Shown: one piece after another, positions 1 to 8,402 of the stretch
Position numbering within the stretch: position 1 is the stretch's first letter
Layout: every line of letters begins with the position of its first letter
NCBI RefSeq assembly: GCF_003977615.1
Contig: NZ_RYZR01000005.1
Span: 558,001 to 622,000, forward strand
Length of the DNA stretch: 64,000 nucleotides
Direction of reading: 5' to 3'
Source of the DNA: Dyella dinghuensis
GTDB taxonomy: Bacteria > Pseudomonadota > Gammaproteobacteria > Xanthomonadales > Rhodanobacteraceae
Position numbers and translations under genes: made by a program
The notes under the pieces: generated by a model
Databases searched by the model: none
What the model was told of the DNA's origin: nothing
Seen by the model: only the letters and a program-made list of their open reading frames with translations

Positions 1-528
1 GAGAATCAAACCGCCGAGCAGGCCCGGTACCAGCGTAAACGAAAGTCCCCACCACAAGGCGTGCCTGATGATGCCGCTGACGTGCGCCGTCACGCCGGTG
101 GTGTGTGCCAATGCAAGCACGCGGTTGTCGTCCAGACGCGCTGCAATCACCGTCAGGTCCTGCACCGCAGGCAATGCATCGCGCGCAATGATGGTGTCGG
201 CCTCTACGCGCATGGGATCGCCATCGACCTTGAGCGCCGGCGGAAGCTGGACGACATCGCCGGAGACCCAGTTGCCATGCGCATCAAACAGGCCCCATGC
301 GTTGTAGTTGGCATCCTCCAGCAACACATAGTCGTCGAGCATCGTCGGCAAACGCGCAGGATCGATGTGTTTCAGATAGCTGATTTGCTGAATGAGGTCG
401 CGATCCGTGCGCACCTCAAGATAATGAATGGTTTCCCAATAAATCGAACCGAGCAGCACGGTGCCCCAGATCACGAAGAACAGACCGTAGCTCAGAAGCA
501 GGCGCGACGTGGTTGCACGCCAATGCAT
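1..528 (-). CDS. Sensor histidine kinase, N-terminal part (cut by window edge)
   Basis: My translation of the minus strand gives 176 codons that run off the left edge. It begins MHWRATTSRLLLSYGLFFVI, with one transmembrane helix at about residues 9-29. A periplasmic sensor region follows, then a second hydrophobic stretch at about 158-176 just as the window ends. This is the usual layout of a membrane-bound histidine kinase; the HAMP, H-box and ATPase domains lie outside the window. The start is 19 bases past the stop of the response regulator at 548-1222, so the two form one operon and the kinase presumably phosphorylates that regulator. The signal it senses cannot be told from this part. 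No strong Shine-Dalgarno is seen, so translation may depend on coupling to the upstream gene. Confidence 0.82.
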   Translation of the reverse strand, partial: MHWRATTSRLLLSYGLFFVIWGTVLLGSIYWETIHYLEVRTDRDLIQQISYLKHIDPARLPTMLDDYVLLEDANYNAWGLFDAHGNWVSGDVVQLPPALKVDGDPMRVEADTIIARDALPAVQDLTVIAARLDDNRVLALAHTTGVTAHVSGIIRHALWWGLSFTLVPGLLGGLIL

Positions 529-547
529 GGACCAATCTTTGTTTCGA

Positions 548-1222
548 TTAGCCAAGGCGGTATCCCGATCCGCGCATGGTGCGAATCAACGAAGGTTCGC
601 CATCGATATCCACCTTGCGGCGCAGGCGTGCGATATGCACATCGATCAGATTGGTGCCAGGATCAAAACGCAGGCCCCATACGCTTTCGAAAATCATCGC
701 GCGTGTGAGTACCTGTCCCGGATAACGCATCAGGAATTCCAGCAGCCGGTATTCCGTGGGTAGTAGCGTCAATTCGCGATTACCGCGACGCGCGATACGC
801 GTGATCATGTCCAGTTCCAGATCGGCGACACGCAAGCGCGTTTGCGCCGAGGGTTCCTGCCGATGTCGGCGAAGCAGCACTTCGATGCGCGCAGCCATTT
901 CGTCGGGAGCGAAAGGCTTGGTGAGGTAATCGTCGCCGCCTGCACGCAAACCACGCACGCGTTCATTCACATCGCCCAGCGCGCTGATCATCAGCACCGG
1001 CGTTCGGATACCGCGCTCGCGCAATTGCGTGACGAGGGTGAGTCCGTCCATGCCGGGAAGCATGAGATCGAGCGTGATGGCGTCGTAGATGGGTTCCTGC
1101 GCGCGCTGCAATCCTTGCAGACCGTCGTTGACGCGATCCGCGCTGATGCCATGCGCAGCTAGCTCCAGCGCGATTTCGCGCGCGGTGATCTCGTCGTCTT
1201 CAATGACCAGAACGTGTGACAT
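548..1222 (-). CDS. OmpR/PhoP-family response regulator
   Basis: 224 aa, the normal length for an OmpR-family regulator. The receiver domain (about 1-120) has the acidic pair D9-D10, the phospho-acceptor D52 in the TLDLMLPGMDG motif, S80 as the switch residue and K102 in the YLTKPF motif. A winged-helix DNA-binding domain (about 130-224) ends with the typical GSGYRLG. It should bind DNA as a phosphorylated dimer and control target promoters in response to the kinase encoded just downstream at 1-528. The best-known relatives are PhoP and QseB type regulators, but the regulon cannot be assigned. It is convergent with nothing and is followed at 19 bases by the kinase gene. Confidence 0.93.
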   Translation of the reverse strand: MSHVLVIEDDEITAREIALELAAHGISADRVNDGLQGLQRAQEPIYDAITLDLMLPGMDGLTLVTQLRERGIRTPVLMISALGDVNERVRGLRAGGDDYLTKPFAPDEMAARIEVLLRRHRQEPSAQTRLRVADLELDMITRIARRGNRELTLLPTEYRLLEFLMRYPGQVLTRAMIFESVWGLRFDPGTNLIDVHIARLRRKVDIDGEPSLIRTMRGSGYRLG

Positions 1223-1273
1223 GCATCAGCCGGCTCGGAAATCCACACGGACTTAAACACAGCGGACTCAAAC

Positions 1274-1298
1274 AAAAAAGGCCTCCGCAAGGGAGGCC
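1274..1298 (-). terminator. Rho-independent terminator of rpoH
   Basis: On the minus strand GGCCTCC (1298-1292) and GGAGGCC (1286-1280) form a 7-bp stem with a 5-base loop, followed by six T (1279-1274). It lies 26 bases past the rpoH stop and separates rpoH from the two-component operon further along the same strand. Confidence 0.85.
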
Positions 1299-1323
1299 TC
1301 TTTCCATCGCACGTCGGCGATGC

Positions 1324-2181
<858 letters not shown>

Positions 2182-2207
2182 GTTGGAACCTCCTGAATGG
2201 GGTCAGC

Positions 2208-2234
2208 TTAGCACTCTGATACTTGGAGTGCTAA
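2208..2234 (-). promoter_or_regulatory. CIRCE element (HrcA operator) in front of rpoH
   Basis: TTAGCACTC (2208-2216), nine spacer bases, and GAGTGCTAA (2226-2234) match the CIRCE consensus at all 18 arm positions. CIRCE is the binding site of the HrcA repressor, classically found in front of groESL and dnaK operons. Here the near edge is 26 bases upstream of the rpoH start codon, overlapping the probable transcript leader. A second, imperfect stem (2234-2259, AAGGC.CCG arms with one mismatch) abuts it on the upstream side and could be the end of the ung transcript or part of the rpoH leader. Confidence 0.92.
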
Positions 2235-2368
2235 AGGCACCGAGAGTTCCGGCGCCTTTTATGTACCGAATAGTACACGAATGGCCCGGCCTTGTCCATG
2301 TTCAATGGTCCCTTGGAGCAGGCTTTCAAGCATGACTTTAGGGAGATGAACAGGATGTGGGCTGTCGG

Positions 2369-3082
2369 TCACAAAGCCGTTTCCAGCTGGGCCCGGGGCG
2401 GCAGCGACCAGTCGACGGGGGCCTGGCCCTGGGTCTCCAGATACCGGTTGGCCGCCGAGAAATGACCGCAGCCGATAAAGCCCCGATGGGCCGAAAGCGG
2501 GGACGGATGGACAGCCTTGAGCACCGCATGGCGGCGCGTGTCGATCAGCTGGCCTTTCCGCTGGGCATAAGAGCCCCAGAGCATGAAGACGATCCCTTCC
2601 CGCTCGCGGTTCAGGGCATCGATGGCCGCATCGGTAAAACCTTCCCAGCCTTTGCCCTGATGCGAGGCCGCCAGACCTCGCTCCACGGTCAGCACCGCGT
2701 TGAGCAGCAGCACGCCCCGATCGGCCCATGGCGTAAGGCACCCATGATCGGGCGCCGCGATGCCGAGGTCGCGCTGGATCTCTTTAAAGATATTCACCAG
2801 CGACGGCGGCGAAGGCACGCCCGGGCGTACCGAAAAACACAAACCATGCGCCTGCCCCGGACCGTGATACGGATCCTGCCCGAGGATCACCACGCGCACC
2901 GCGTCGAACGGCGTGTGCGTAAACGCATTGAAGATTTCCGGCCCCGGCGGATAGATCACTTTGCCGGCGTGTTTTTCCGCGCGCAGGAATTCGGAAAGCG
3001 CGCGCATCTCGGGGCGCTGCAGATAATCGCCGATGCGACTTTTCCACGACGCTTCGAGTTTGATGCGATCGTCGTCCGTCAT
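2369..3082 (-). CDS. ung: Uracil-DNA glycosylase, family 1
   Basis: 237 aa. The water-activating motif GQDPYHG lies at residues 68-74, with catalytic D70. The DNA-minor-groove loop [17 protein letters not shown] near the C-terminus holds the catalytic His. The enzyme removes uracil from DNA after cytosine deamination or dUMP incorporation and starts base-excision repair; it needs no cofactor. Length and both motifs match the Escherichia coli family closely. The start codon overlaps the stop of the upstream two-receiver gene by four bases (ATGA), so the two are translated together although no functional link is known. Confidence 0.97.
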   Translation of the reverse strand: MTDDDRIKLEASWKSRIGDYLQRPEMRALSEFLRAEKHAGKVIYPPGPEIFNAFTHTPFDAVRVVILGQDPYHGPGQAHGLCFSVRPGVPSPPSLVNIFKEIQRDLGIAAPDHGCLTPWADRGVLLLNAVLTVERGLAASHQGKGWEGFTDAAIDALNREREGIVFMLWGSYAQRKGQLIDTRRHAVLKAVHPSPLSAHRGFIGCGHFSAANRYLETQGQAPVDWSLPPRAQLETAL

Positions 3083-3921
3083 GCACTTTCGCGCGTGCGC
3101 AGATGTTGCGACACGCGCAATTGAAAAAGCAGTTTCGTGACGAGCAAGCGCTCTTCGACCGGTTTCTCGACCAGATCGTTGGCGCCGGCGCGAATCAGTG
3201 CCGCCTGATTCACCGGATTCTCATCGCCCGTCATCACCAGCACCGGCAACTTGCCTTTGCCGTAGCCGAAATCGATGCGGATGAATTTCAACAGATCGCC
3301 GCCGGTGAGTTCGCCTTTGAGGCTGACGTCGGTGAGCACTACATCCGCGCCGATCGCGCCTTGTGCACGTTCGGCCTCGAGCATCGCAATCGCGTCTTCC
3401 ACGCTCACGACGTGACGGACGGTAAGGCCGATCTTTTCCAGCATGCGGCGCGTCGCCAGCGCGACGACGCGGCTGTCTTCGACGTAAAGCACGGTGCCGT
3501 CGGCAATGCTTTCGGGGCGAACGTATCCGCGGATGAATTCCGCCAGCGCCTGAAAGCCGAGCGATTTATCGAAATAATCGGTGACGTGCTCGCCCAGCGA
3601 ACGGCGATGCAGGCGATCGTCCACATCGCCGGATACGACGACGATGGGTACGTAAATCTGCGGCGCGGATTCGCGCACGTAGCGCGCGAGTTCCAATCCA
3701 TCCATATCGGGAAGGCGCAGCGCGATGGTGATGAAATCGAACACGCCGTTCTGCAGCAGCTGATGCGCCTCGGCACCCGTGCCGCAACCAACGACTTCAG
3801 CCTGCGGCAGCTCCGCAGTCAGTACACGCGTGATCAGCTGGCGGACGACCTTGGAGCCATCCACCACCAGCACACGTGGTGCGGTGCTGATGTCGCGGCT
3901 GCTGATACTTCCACTCATCAA
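3079..3921 (-). CDS. Tandem receiver (REC-REC) protein with a degenerate first receiver
   Basis: 280 aa made of two CheY-like receiver domains and no output domain. The first (about 15-130) has VLVVDGSK in place of the usual acidic pair. Its phospho-acceptor position is A67 ([12 protein letters not shown]), so it should not be phosphorylated in the normal way. The second (about 143-270) is canonical: VLYVEDSR, an aspartate in [15 protein letters not shown] and the lysine of EKPV. Such stand-alone proteins usually act as phosphate relays or protein-interaction switches in chemotaxis, cell-cycle or cyclic-di-GMP circuits. No partner kinase is nearby; it sits in front of ung with a four-base overlap. 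A second Met follows the first, so the start could be three bases later. Confidence 0.85.
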   Translation of the reverse strand: MMSGSISSRDISTAPRVLVVDGSKVVRQLITRVLTAELPQAEVVGCGTGAEAHQLLQNGVFDFITIALRLPDMDGLELARYVRESAPQIYVPIVVVSGDVDDRLHRRSLGEHVTDYFDKSLGFQALAEFIRGYVRPESIADGTVLYVEDSRVVALATRRMLEKIGLTVRHVVSVEDAIAMLEAERAQGAIGADVVLTDVSLKGELTGGDLLKFIRIDFGYGKGKLPVLVMTGDENPVNQAALIRAGANDLVEKPVEERLLVTKLLFQLRVSQHLRTRESA

Positions 3922-4052
3922 AAAATCCCATCAGATCAAGCGTAGCTTCCCAGCTCGTGCGTCGGCGGGCACCCCCTGCGCCCGTTGGCTTCATCATCAT
4001 GCACTAGCGCAGGCGAATTGGGTGCGAACGGATTCACCGCCCGCCAGACCCG

Positions 4053-5018
4053 TCACGCTGCCCGGCGCAACTGCCAGGCGCTGACCAGACGTGCCCCCAG
4101 CCACCCCAGGACCGCCGCAGCGACCGGCACCGCGAGCAGCAGCCACGGTGGCAAGCCGCCCACGTGGAGCTTCCCTTCATAAACCTGACTGAGCCGCGCC
4201 ACCGGATCGGCCAGCGCGAATTCGATCGCAATCGCCAGTGCCACCGCCAGGACGCCGCTGAACAGGCCGTACCAGATGCCCGCGTAAAGATAGGGACGAC
4301 GCACGAAGGCGCGGCTCGCACCGATCAGTTTCAGCACCCCGATTTCATCGGCGCGGCTGGTGATGTCGACGCGCACCGTGTTGCCGACCACCAGCAACAC
4401 CGCCAACGCAAACAACCCGGCGAGAATCAGCACCGCGCGATTGCCGACACCAAGCAACGCATCCAGACGCTGCCGCCAGGTGCCGCTGTCTTGCACCACG
4501 TCCACGCCTTGCTCGTTGCGCAGATCGTCCACGAGCTGATTGGCGGTATCGGCGGAAACGCCGTCCTGCGGCTGCACCAGCAACACGTAAGGTAGCGGGT
4601 TGTTGTCGAGCGCATGCAGCGAATCGGAGAACCCCTGCATCTTGCTCAGTTCGTCCAGGCCTTCCTGCGGCGATTTCACCGTGACGTTGGCGACACCATC
4701 GTGCTGCTCGATCTTTTTCGCCAACAACTGGGCGTTGCTCGCCACCTGATCGGTTTTCAGGAATACGTTGATGACCTGGTTGCGGCCCAAGGCATCGCCC
4801 AGCGATTGCACATTGGAGAGCAGCAGATAGAACGCGAGCGGCAACGCCAGCGCCAATCCCATCACGGCGATGGTGAGCAGGCTGCCGACCGGCTTGGAGG
4901 CGAGACGGCGCAAGCTGTTGGCTGCACTCCAGCCGTGATGTTCGCGCCAGCTTGAAACCGGGCGGCGCTGACTGCGTTCGGTGCGTGCAGCGGTTTGCGC
5001 TTCGTTGGGTGTGCTCAT
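4053..5018 (-). CDS. ftsX: Cell-division ABC transporter permease FtsX
   Basis: 321 aa. A charged cytoplasmic N-terminus (about 1-40) is followed by TM1 (about 46-68), a large periplasmic domain (about 70-190) and three further helices near 195-215, 240-265 and 290-312, the FtsX layout. With FtsE it forms an inner-membrane complex at the septum that activates peptidoglycan hydrolases through periplasmic partners such as EnvC. It overlaps the stop of ftsE by four bases. The N-terminal extension rich in Arg, Ser and Gln is a little longer than in E. coli, as is common in xanthomonads. rpoH lies further along the same strand, but ung and the receiver gene come between, so the classical ftsYEX-rpoH order is broken. 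Confidence 0.95.
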   Translation of the reverse strand: MSTPNEAQTAARTERSQRRPVSSWREHHGWSAANSLRRLASKPVGSLLTIAVMGLALALPLAFYLLLSNVQSLGDALGRNQVINVFLKTDQVASNAQLLAKKIEQHDGVANVTVKSPQEGLDELSKMQGFSDSLHALDNNPLPYVLLVQPQDGVSADTANQLVDDLRNEQGVDVVQDSGTWRQRLDALLGVGNRAVLILAGLFALAVLLVVGNTVRVDITSRADEIGVLKLIGASRAFVRRPYLYAGIWYGLFSGVLAVALAIAIEFALADPVARLSQVYEGKLHVGGLPPWLLLAVPVAAAVLGWLGARLVSAWQLRRAA

Positions 5019-5704
5019 AGCACTTCCTCCGCCGAAACGTCCGCGACCAGACGGCCGTGATCGAGCACGATCACCCGTTTCTTGATGCGTTTGATCAAGG
5101 GCAGATCGTGACTGGCAATCAGCACCGTGGTGCCGATCTGCTGAAATTCCGCAAACAGGCCCATGATCTCCACCGCAAGTTGCGGATCGAGATTGCCGGT
5201 GGGTTCGTCCGCAATCAGCACCGTCGGTTTGACGACGATGGCACGTGCGATACCTACGCGCTGCTGTTCGCCCGTCGATAGCGATGCGGGCAACTGGCGT
5301 TCGTAATCGAGCAAGCCGACTTTTTCCAGGGCGGCACGCACACGACGACCACGCTCCAGCGGCGCGATGCCGCCGATGACGAGCGGCAACTCGACGTTCG
5401 CGAAAACCGTGCGATCCATCAGCAGGCGATGATCCTGAAACACCATGCCGAGATTGCGCCGCAATTTCGGAATGCCGCTCTGGCCGATCTTGGCCAGACT
5501 CTGGCCGTCGAGGCTGATGTGCCCGTGCGACGGACGCTCGATCAGCGCCAGCAATTTGAGCAGCGTGCTTTTACCGGCACCGGAATGCCCGGTGACAAAT
5601 GCCATCTCGCCTTTGGCGACTTCGAACGTAAGCTGCGAAAGGGCCTCGTGGCCGCCTTCATAGCGCTTGCTGACTTGATCGAAGCGGATCACCGCGTTCC
5701 CCAT
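5015..5704 (-). CDS. ftsE: Cell-division ATP-binding protein FtsE
   Basis: 229 aa ABC ATPase. Walker A GHSGAGKSTL is at about residues 39-48. The Q-loop is in VFQDHRLL, the signature is LSTGEQQRVGIARA, Walker B is LIADEPTGNLD, and the H-loop is in ASHDLPL. It drives FtsX at the divisome. The start could be ATG at 5704 (MGNAVIRF) or GTG at 5692; GGGGA lies five bases in front of the GTG, whereas AAGG touches the ATG directly, so the GTG deserves attention. A nested inverted repeat (5701-5746) covers the ATG start and could shut or open translation. ftsX follows with a four-base overlap. Confidence 0.95.
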   Translation of the reverse strand: MGNAVIRFDQVSKRYEGGHEALSQLTFEVAKGEMAFVTGHSGAGKSTLLKLLALIERPSHGHISLDGQSLAKIGQSGIPKLRRNLGMVFQDHRLLMDRTVFANVELPLVIGGIAPLERGRRVRAALEKVGLLDYERQLPASLSTGEQQRVGIARAIVVKPTVLIADEPTGNLDPQLAVEIMGLFAEFQQIGTTVLIASHDLPLIKRIKKRVIVLDHGRLVADVSAEEVL

Positions 5705-5746
5705 CCTTAAGTCTTGCCACTGGCGGCAAGGATAAGGGAAGGATGG
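5701..5746 (-). promoter_or_regulatory. Nested inverted repeat over the ftsE translation start
   Basis: Outer arms CCATCCTT (5701-5708) and AAGGATGG (5739-5746) are perfectly complementary. They enclose inner arms CTTGCC (5713-5718) and GGCAAG (5725-5730). In the ftsE transcript the 3' outer arm includes the AAGG and the AUG start, so folding would bury the initiation site. Whether it folds in vivo, or is a DNA operator instead, is unknown. Confidence 0.4.
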
Positions 5747-5903
5747 TGAGAGAGATACGTCTGTGAATGCGCTTGTTTATGTCGCGATGCGGTCGGTGCA
5801 GTCGATACGGATCGCAGACTCGGCGTCTACGTGTATCGCACCGCACCAGCGCACGGAAGCATCAACGCGATCTGCGTAGGCCGGGACGAACCCGGCACAT
5901 GCC

Positions 5904-7556
5904 TCAACGACCGGTAAACAGACGCGTCAGGCGACGGAAAAAACCCTGCTTTTTCGGCGCGACGTGTTCGCTACCGGCAGGCGATTGCGCAACGACCTGT
6001 CGCGACGGACGGCTGTTGCCGTTGTTTCCGTTCACGGCGTGGTTGGCGGCCACCTCGGTACCCGGCGCACCTTCACGGCGACGACCGCGACCGCCACGAC
6101 GACGACGGCGCTTGGCCTCGCCCGTGGTTGCATCGGCTTGCGCAGGCGGCTGCGTTGAAGGCGTATCGCTTTTGGCGACGGCCACATCGTGCGGCTTGCG
6201 CGGGCGATCCTCGCGGCGACGCTCAGGCGCACCGCCCGAACGTTCGCCACGGCGTGCATCAGGACGACGCGGGCCACGCGAGGGCTTTTTCGCATCCTCA
6301 CGCGGCTTCACCTTATCGCCGAAGGCGGCGCTGTCGGCAGCAGACTCCGCGGCAAACTGCGCATCGATCTGTTTGGGTTCCGGCATCACCAGCATGCCCG
6401 GATCGATCGCGGCGACCGGAATCTTCTGACCGATGTATTCCTCAATATCGGGCAGCGACATCGCATACAGGTCGCAGGCGAAGCTGATTGCATCGCCTTC
6501 GGCACCCAGACGCGCGGTACGGCCGATGCGGTGTACGTAATCTTCGGCGTCCTGCGGCAGGTCGTAATTGAAGACGTGACTGACGGCCGGAATGTGCAGG
6601 CCGCGCGCCGCGACGTCGGTACAGACGAGAATATCGAGCTGACCGTCCTGGAAACGTTGCAGCAGTTTCTGGCGTTTCAGCTGCGGCACATCGCCCGACA
6701 GCGCGCCCACGCGATAACCCTGGCGCTTCACCCGATCGGTAATGCGTTCGGCCGCCGCTTTCGTGTTGACGAAGATGATGCTGCGCGATGCCGACGCCTG
6801 ATTCAGCAGGTTCAGCAACAACGGCATCTTTTCTTCTTTCGCCGGGAAGAACACCTGCTGACGCACGCGATCGGCGGTGACGTTGTCGGTTTCGACCACC
6901 ATCTTCTCGGCGTTGTGCATGTGCTCGTACGCCAGCTCCAGCACGCGATGCGACAGCGTGGCGGAGAACAGCAGCACCTGCCGCTGCTCGCGCGCCGGCA
7001 GACGGCGGAAGATAAAGCGCACATCCTTGATGAAGCCCAGATCGAACATGCGATCGGCTTCGTCGATGACCATCACTTCCACACCGTTGAAGCCGAACAC
7101 ATTCTGCTTGTGGTAATCGAGCAGACGGCCGGGCGTGGCGATGATGATGTCGCAGCCGTCTTTCAGCTGCTGGCGCTGCTTGTCATAATCCACACCGCCG
7201 TAAATCAGCGCGGTGCGCAGGCCGGTGTAGCGGCCGATGTTCTTGGCGTCTTTTTCGATCTGGATCGCCAGTTCGCGCGTCGGCGCAATCACCAGTGCGC
7301 GCGGATCGGAATCCTTGCGCTCGGCAACGGCTGGTTGCGTTAGCAGGCGATTCATCAGCGCGACCAGGAAGGCGCAGGTCTTGCCCGTGCCGGTCTGCGC
7401 CTGGCCGGCGACATCGCGGCCCGTCAGTGCCACCGGCAGCGTGAGCGCCTGGATCGGGGTGCAACGTGCAAAGCCGGCTTCGTCCAGACCTTGCTGGAGG
7501 AGCGGATGCAGGTCGAATTGTGTGAAAAAGGTTTCGGTTAGGACAGTTTGGGACAT
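5904..7556 (-). CDS. rhlB: ATP-dependent RNA helicase RhlB (DEAD-box)
   Basis: About 550 aa from the ATG at 7556 ([11 protein letters not shown]). An in-frame extension to 7718 exists but encodes Arg/His-rich sequence unlike the family. Motifs in order: the Q motif around [10 protein letters not shown], motif I AQTGTGKT, Ia [28 protein letters not shown], then [13 protein letters not shown] near the end of the core (about residue 380). After the core a tail of about 150 residues is rich in Arg, Gly, Pro and Ala and ends [12 protein letters not shown]. RhlB unwinds RNA and in gammaproteobacteria works with RNase E in the degradosome. The tail is longer than in E. coli, typical of xanthomonads, and probably binds RNA. 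It is divergent from trxA. Confidence 0.93.
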   Translation of the reverse strand: MSQTVLTETFFTQFDLHPLLQQGLDEAGFARCTPIQALTLPVALTGRDVAGQAQTGTGKTCAFLVALMNRLLTQPAVAERKDSDPRALVIAPTRELAIQIEKDAKNIGRYTGLRTALIYGGVDYDKQRQQLKDGCDIIIATPGRLLDYHKQNVFGFNGVEVMVIDEADRMFDLGFIKDVRFIFRRLPAREQRQVLLFSATLSHRVLELAYEHMHNAEKMVVETDNVTADRVRQQVFFPAKEEKMPLLLNLLNQASASRSIIFVNTKAAAERITDRVKRQGYRVGALSGDVPQLKRQKLLQRFQDGQLDILVCTDVAARGLHIPAVSHVFNYDLPQDAEDYVHRIGRTARLGAEGDAISFACDLYAMSLPDIEEYIGQKIPVAAIDPGMLVMPEPKQIDAQFAAESAADSAAFGDKVKPREDAKKPSRGPRRPDARRGERSGGAPERRREDRPRKPHDVAVAKSDTPSTQPPAQADATTGEAKRRRRRGGRGRRREGAPGTEVAANHAVNGNNGNSRPSRQVVAQSPAGSEHVAPKKQGFFRRLTRLFTGR

Positions 7557-7914
7557 GAAGGGTATCTGGGTGCGAGCAGACGCCGAGACGCCGGCCCGGT
7601 CCCGCGGATGCTCTGTCAACCTTGGGACGGGTGGATGAATGCGGCGCGCTGCGTGGCGGCGCCGAAAGACGGATGCACCCACCCGGCATAGGTGAAAAGG
7701 CTGCTGAAGCCCCCTCACCTATGCCAGCCAGGTACGTCGTTGTTGCCCTTGAATCGCTTGAATCGCGTCCCGACTTAGGCTGGAATGGAACGTAAGCCGC
7801 AACGGCACCGTTGCCATTCCCGGATCGACCCGCGCCTCATGGGCACCTCGTAGTGTAGCTGATGATCGCCATCCGGTCCTTAACCCGTTATCCCGCCTAC
7901 CTAGGAGACCCACG
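7557..7914. other. Divergent rhlB/trxA intergenic region
   Basis: 358 bases with no convincing gene; it must hold the promoters of rhlB (minus) and trxA (plus). The only clear structure is the nested inverted repeat at 7685-7725, described separately. The sequence just before trxA (CTAGGAGACC at about 7901-7910) supplies its Shine-Dalgarno. I could not pick out a confident -35/-10 pair by eye. Confidence 0.6.
7685..7725. promoter_or_regulatory. Nested perfect inverted repeat in the rhlB leader region
   Basis: GGCATAGGTGA (7685-7695) pairs perfectly with TCACCTATGCC (7715-7725). Inside, GGCT (7699-7702) pairs with AGCC (7708-7711) around a five-base loop. No U-tract follows on either strand, so it is not a classic terminator. 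It lies about 130 bases upstream of the rhlB start and 190 bases upstream of trxA. It may be an mRNA leader hairpin (for example an RNase-cleaved autoregulatory site) or a dimeric operator. Confidence 0.45.
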
Positions 7915-8241
7915 GTGAGCGAACTAATCAGCCATGTGAGCGACGACGCCTTCGACCAGGAAGTGCTCAAGTCCGATACCCCTGTCCTGTTGGACTTCTG
8001 GGCCGAATGGTGCGGCCCGTGCAAGGCCATCGCGCCAGCGCTGGAAGACCTCGCCAAGCAATACGAGGGCAAGCTGCGCATCGTGAAGCTGAACATCGAC
8101 CACAATCAGAAGACGCCCCGCACCTACGGCGTGCGCGGTATTCCGACCCTGATGGTCTTCAAGAATGGCAAGGTGGAAGCCACCCAGATCGGCGCCGTCA
8201 GCAAGGGCCAGCTGGCCCAGATGATCGATAAAGCGATCTAA
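7915..8241 (+). CDS. trxA: Thioredoxin
   Basis: 108 aa, standard thioredoxin length. The redox site is WCGPC with C33 and C36, and the cis-proline is in the GIPTLMVF segment. It reduces disulfides in cytoplasmic proteins such as ribonucleotide reductase and methionine sulfoxide reductases, and is itself reduced by thioredoxin reductase. It starts at GTG 7915 with AGGAG nine bases upstream. It is followed by rho after about 160 bases, the same order as in E. coli (rhlB divergent, trxA, rho). Confidence 0.97.
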   Translation: MSELISHVSDDAFDQEVLKSDTPVLLDFWAEWCGPCKAIAPALEDLAKQYEGKLRIVKLNIDHNQKTPRTYGVRGIPTLMVFKNGKVEATQIGAVSKGQLAQMIDKAI

Positions 8242-8261
8242 ATCTCGTTGTTGTAGCGTTG

Positions 8262-8300
8262 ACTCGCTGCGCAGGCCCTTTACGGCGCTGCGCGGCGAGT
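8262..8300 (+). promoter_or_regulatory. Long hairpin in the rho leader
   Basis: ACTCGCTGCGC (8262-8272) can pair with GCGCGGCGAGT (8290-8300), eleven pairs with one G-U, around a 17-base loop. It lies between trxA and rho, about 100 bases before the rho start. Rho is autoregulated by leader attenuation in E. coli; whether this stem takes part in a similar control is only a guess. Confidence 0.35.
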
Positions 8301-8402
8301 GCTAGATTCCTCTTCAGTAGGGGCTGTGTGCCGCCCCCTCGCGCGTTCCGCGCAACGCTCGTCCTCCCTCCTGTCATCAACGGCGCCCCGTGAGGTTTGC
8401 CC

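Noticed and set aside
2234-2259. Imperfect hairpin as terminator of ung
   Set aside because: Stem has a mismatch and only three T follow on the minus strand; it may equally be part of the rpoH leader, so it is not listed as a terminator.
7557-7718. In-frame 54-residue N-terminal extension of rhlB
   Set aside because: Arg/His/Pro-rich sequence unlike the family; the ATG at 7556 gives the expected RhlB start, and the extension covers a strong inverted repeat.
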